Below, one piece after another: positions 61,784-64,000 of a stretch of 64,000 bases of DNA. This stretch comes from Edwardiiplasma whartonense. Lineage in GTDB: Bacteria; Bacillota_I; Bacilli_A; Mycoplasmatales; Mycoplasmataceae. Location: NCBI RefSeq assembly GCF_023566315.1, contig NZ_JAKNSU010000002.1; one strand, written 5' to 3'. A model generated the notes under the pieces. The model saw only the letters and a list, made by a program, of their open reading frames with translations, ran no database searches and was not told where the DNA came from. The stretch's first letter is position 1; each line of letters starts with the position of its first letter. The position numbers and the translations under genes are program-made.

Positions 61784-61833
61784 TCCCTCAAATCCCCAAC
61801 AAAGTGGTTTGGCCTCATTTTCATACATAAAAA

Positions 61834-61858
61834 GAAAAAAACGGGGTAAAACCCGTTA
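61834..61858 (-). terminator. Terminator after the ABC exporter gene
   Basis: Minus-strand hairpin AACGGG/CCCGTT with a short loop, followed by seven T residues. Confidence 0.88.
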
Positions 61859-61875
61859 AAATGCCTAATTTAGGA

Positions 61876-63729
61876 TTAATCCATTAATCCTGCCTTGTAT
61901 AAACGTTGGAATTGACCCGGAGTATTCTTAAGTTCTTCAAAAGTTCCTTGTTGAACAATTCCTGCTCCATTAGCACCTAAAACAATAATTTGATCAACAC
62001 CTTTAATTGTTGATAAACGGTGAGCAATTGAAACTGTTGTCCGGTCTTTCATCAACTTGTTCAACTCAGTTTGAATTTCTTGTTCGACGATGTTATCCAA
62101 AGAAGAAGTTGCTTCATCAAGAATCAGTAATTCAGGATCTTTTAAAAACATTCGCGCAATTACTAACCGTTGTTTTTGTCCTCCAGAAAGTAACATTCCT
62201 CGTTCTCCTAACACGGTTTGATATTTGTCTGGTCAACTCATGACAAGATTGTGTAAATCAGCTTTTTTGGCAGCTGCAATTACCTCTTCTTCACTAGCAT
62301 CAAACTTTCCGTACTTAATGTTTTCAAAAACATCACCATACAGAATTTGGGGTTCTTGTTCTACATAACCCACATGTGCTAAATAACTTGAAAGGTTAAC
62401 ATCTTTTAAGTTAATATCCCCATTAATATAAACATCCCCCTTAGTAGGATCATAATATCGTAACAATAACTTAGAAATTGTTGACTTACCAGCCCCAGTT
62501 TCACCAACAATCGCATACGATTTTCCTTCATGGAAAGTAAAGTTAAAGGTTGGTAAAATAACGCGGCCTGGTTTTTCAGGATATTCAAATTCCACATCTT
62601 TAAAGATAATATCACCAGCGACAGCTTCAATTTGGATTCCTTGCCCATCATAATGGGGGTCAAGAATTGAAGTAGCGTTAATCGTATCAAAGATTCTTCC
62701 AGTAGCTACAGTTGCGTTTGCCAAGTTAACTGTGGTCATCAAGGTTTGCATAATTGCTCCCACTAACAATCCTTCAGCCAAAGAAATTGAAGCAAAGGTT
62801 GTTGCATAAAAAGTTGCTGCAGCATCTCCTGAGTGGTAAAACCCAGCACTAGCAGCAATAGTAATTAGTTGTAAGGCGTTGACCCCCCCAAATAGAACTG
62901 TCACCATCATTGCTGTAACTTTAGCAAAGGGTTTGTTGATACTAAAGTAGCGTTTATGAATTTCATCAAATCCTTTGATTTCTCGAGCTTCGGTTCCTGA
63001 TGATTTAATCAAACGCACGTTATTAATTCGGTCGGTGACAACTCCGTTGATGTCAGTAATTGTTGCTCGGACTGCAGTTCCTCTTTTGCGAATTAAGTTA
63101 AATGATGAAAGTAAAGTCACCATAATTAAAATCATTGCTGCTAGAACAATGAAAGAAATCTTTCAATTAAAGATAAACATCATCACAAATGATCCTAAAA
63201 CTGTTAGTGATGCTCGAATAATCGTGGTTGGGGTTTGGTAAGCTTGGTCTCCCACAATTTGAGTATCAGAAATAATTTTAGTTAAGATTTCTCCAATTTT
63301 CTTATCTGAATAATAAGACACGTCTTCTTTTACCAAAGTTTCTAATGCTCGTTCACGTAAACTAATTTCGATTCGTTTACTTAATAAAAACCCAGCATAT
63401 TGCGAAGTGAACATCGCTATCATGTTTATCAAAAGTAAAGCAACGTTAATGATAATATAAAGTCATCATTCTCCGCCCCAATAACCAGTGATATTATCCC
63501 GCATCGCAGGAACTGCATCAAGCATAATTCCTTTTGTCATTTGGTTAACTAATAAAGGACTTAACACCGCGGCCACAACTCCGAGAATTGAAGTGAGAAT
63601 CGTGATTGAAGCTAGCAAATGCTCTTTTTTATAATAGTGCACAATTGATTGGGTAAAGGTAACCCGAGGTGCTGAAGTTTGATTAACATCAGCATGATTG
63701 TTCTGCACTTTTTGTTTTTTCTTAAACAT
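61876..63729 (-). CDS. ABC exporter (fused membrane and ATPase domains, MsbA/LmrA-like)
   Basis: A half-transporter of 617 aa. The membrane domain occupies residues 1-340 with about six helices (for example ASITILTSILGVVAAVLSPL, VLFGGVNALQLITIAASAGF). FADVNQTSAPRV-type charged residues precede it. The ATPase domain has YAIVGETGAGKSTISKLLLR (Walker A), VGYVEQEPQILYGDVFENI (Q-loop), LGERGMLLSGGQKQRLVIAR (signature), LLILDEATSSLDN (Walker B) and SIAHRLSTI (switch His). The substrate is unknown; lipids, peptides or drugs are typical. AAGGAGGAAAAAG precedes ATG. There is no second half-transporter gene in the window, so it may be a homodimer. Confidence 0.93.
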
Positions 63730-63783
63730 TCTTTTTCCTCCTTAGTAAAAGTGTAGCAAAAATTACCCAAGAACATAAGCAAT

Positions 63784-63819
63784 AAAAAAGTGAGTTCGCC
63801 AATTGAACTCACTTTTTTT
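63784..63819. terminator. Terminator at the right edge
   Basis: Hairpin AAAGTGAGTTC/GAACTCACTTT with loop GCCAATT, A and T runs on both sides. It terminates the minus-strand gene whose end is at 63829 and isolates the ABC exporter. Confidence 0.88.
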
Positions 63820-63828
63820 AAATACACC

Positions 63829-64000
63829 TTAATAAGAAACACTAATAGATGATGAATTTACTAAATTATTGTTACTGTTAGTAATAATATTCTTACCGCT
63901 TAAGTAATTGTTGTAAAAATCTCTTCTAAATTGTTCTTCTTTCACAAACAAAATCAAGTAAACACAATAAAAATTTGATATCTGAAATGATTGTAAGGAT
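63829..64000 (-). CDS. C-terminal end of an unidentified membrane-associated protein (partial)
   Basis: About 57 codons of an open frame enter from the right edge and stop at TAA 63829. The visible part has a hydrophobic segment (NFYCVYLILFVKE) followed by a polar Asn/Ser-rich tail (KNIITNSNNNLVNSSSISVS). A strong terminator follows directly, which supports this being a real gene end. No family can be assigned. Confidence 0.5.
   Translation of the reverse strand, partial: SLQSFQISNFYCVYLILFVKEEQFRRDFYNNYLSGKNIITNSNNNLVNSSSISVSY

Noticed and set aside
1..64000. CRISPR arrays, insertion sequences, rRNA genes, replication origin
   Set aside because: No regularly spaced direct repeats, transposase motifs, rRNA segments or DnaA-box clusters were seen on reading both strands.

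Overview
The window comes from a low-GC, wall-less bacterium (Mollicutes) that reads UGA as tryptophan. In-frame TGA codons interrupt most conserved genes (smc, rnc, polA, dnaE, pgk, gapA, eno, tyrS) exactly where Trp is expected. Adjacent genes for tRNA-Trp(UCA) and tRNA-Trp(CCA) at 55.1-55.3 kb explain this. The gene content, with two Trp tRNAs, an EzrA-like protein, a PrkC/Stp pair and full DnaE and PolA, points to the Spiroplasma/Entomoplasma/Mesoplasma-mycoides side of the class. I cannot fix the species from sequence alone. All CDS coordinates below use UGA=Trp.

Layout. 0-9 kb (minus): pstS (partial), then smc-rnc-plsX-fakA-asp23, with rpmB divergent. 9-18.9 kb: tRNA-Leu, a small Lys-rich protein, then the Bacillus-like housekeeping string rsmD-gmk-rsmB-HAD-(surface protein)-stp-prkC-rsgA-rpe-thiN. 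19-22.7 kb (plus): def, rnjA and an unknown polytopic membrane protein. 22.8-29.2 kb (minus): a pyridine nucleotide and nucleoside salvage group (pnuC, deoxyribosyltransferase, tdk), a catalytically dead YugP-like membrane protein, an unknown protein, pgk and gapA. 31.6-43.6 kb (minus): replication and repair genes dnaI-dnaB-fpg-polA-dnaE, then thiI and ezrA. 43.9 kb: rpsD (plus). 50.3-53.2 kb: tyrS, pncB, ytpR. 53.3-55 kb (plus): two fakB/DegV genes. 55-64 kb (minus): tRNAs, fur, acpP, unknown proteins, nrnA, coaD, hpt, ruvX, eno and an ABC exporter.

Two accessory cassettes stand out. (1) At 29.37-31.54 kb, between dnaI and gapA, lies a compact microcin C-like operon: an S66 peptidase of MccF type, an eight-codon ORF (MFVGLMMN) with a near-consensus ribosome binding site and a C-terminal Asn, a 12-bp hairpin with a U run, and a 350-aa ThiF/E1-like adenylyltransferase of MccB size. 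(2) At 45.37-50.12 kb, between rpsD and tyrS (neighbours in Bacillus), lies a streptolysin S-like thiazole/oxazole-modified peptide cluster. It has a 49-aa precursor with 11 Cys in its last 15 residues, a SagB-type dehydrogenase, a SagC-type cyclodehydratase partner, a SagD-type YcaO protein, an ABC ATPase and an ABC permease. A decayed gene whose product resembles an AbiJ-type domain fused to a protein kinase sits at the distal edge of that cluster.

How the genes work together: FakA, two FakB proteins, PlsX and AcpP form an exogenous fatty acid incorporation route. PnuC, PncB, the nucleoside deoxyribosyltransferase, Tdk and Hpt are salvage functions of a host-dependent cell. Pgk, GapA and Eno are the lower glycolytic ATP source. 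Both peptide cassettes would make small toxins, one probably a translation-targeting nucleotide-peptide and the other probably a membrane-active cytolysin.
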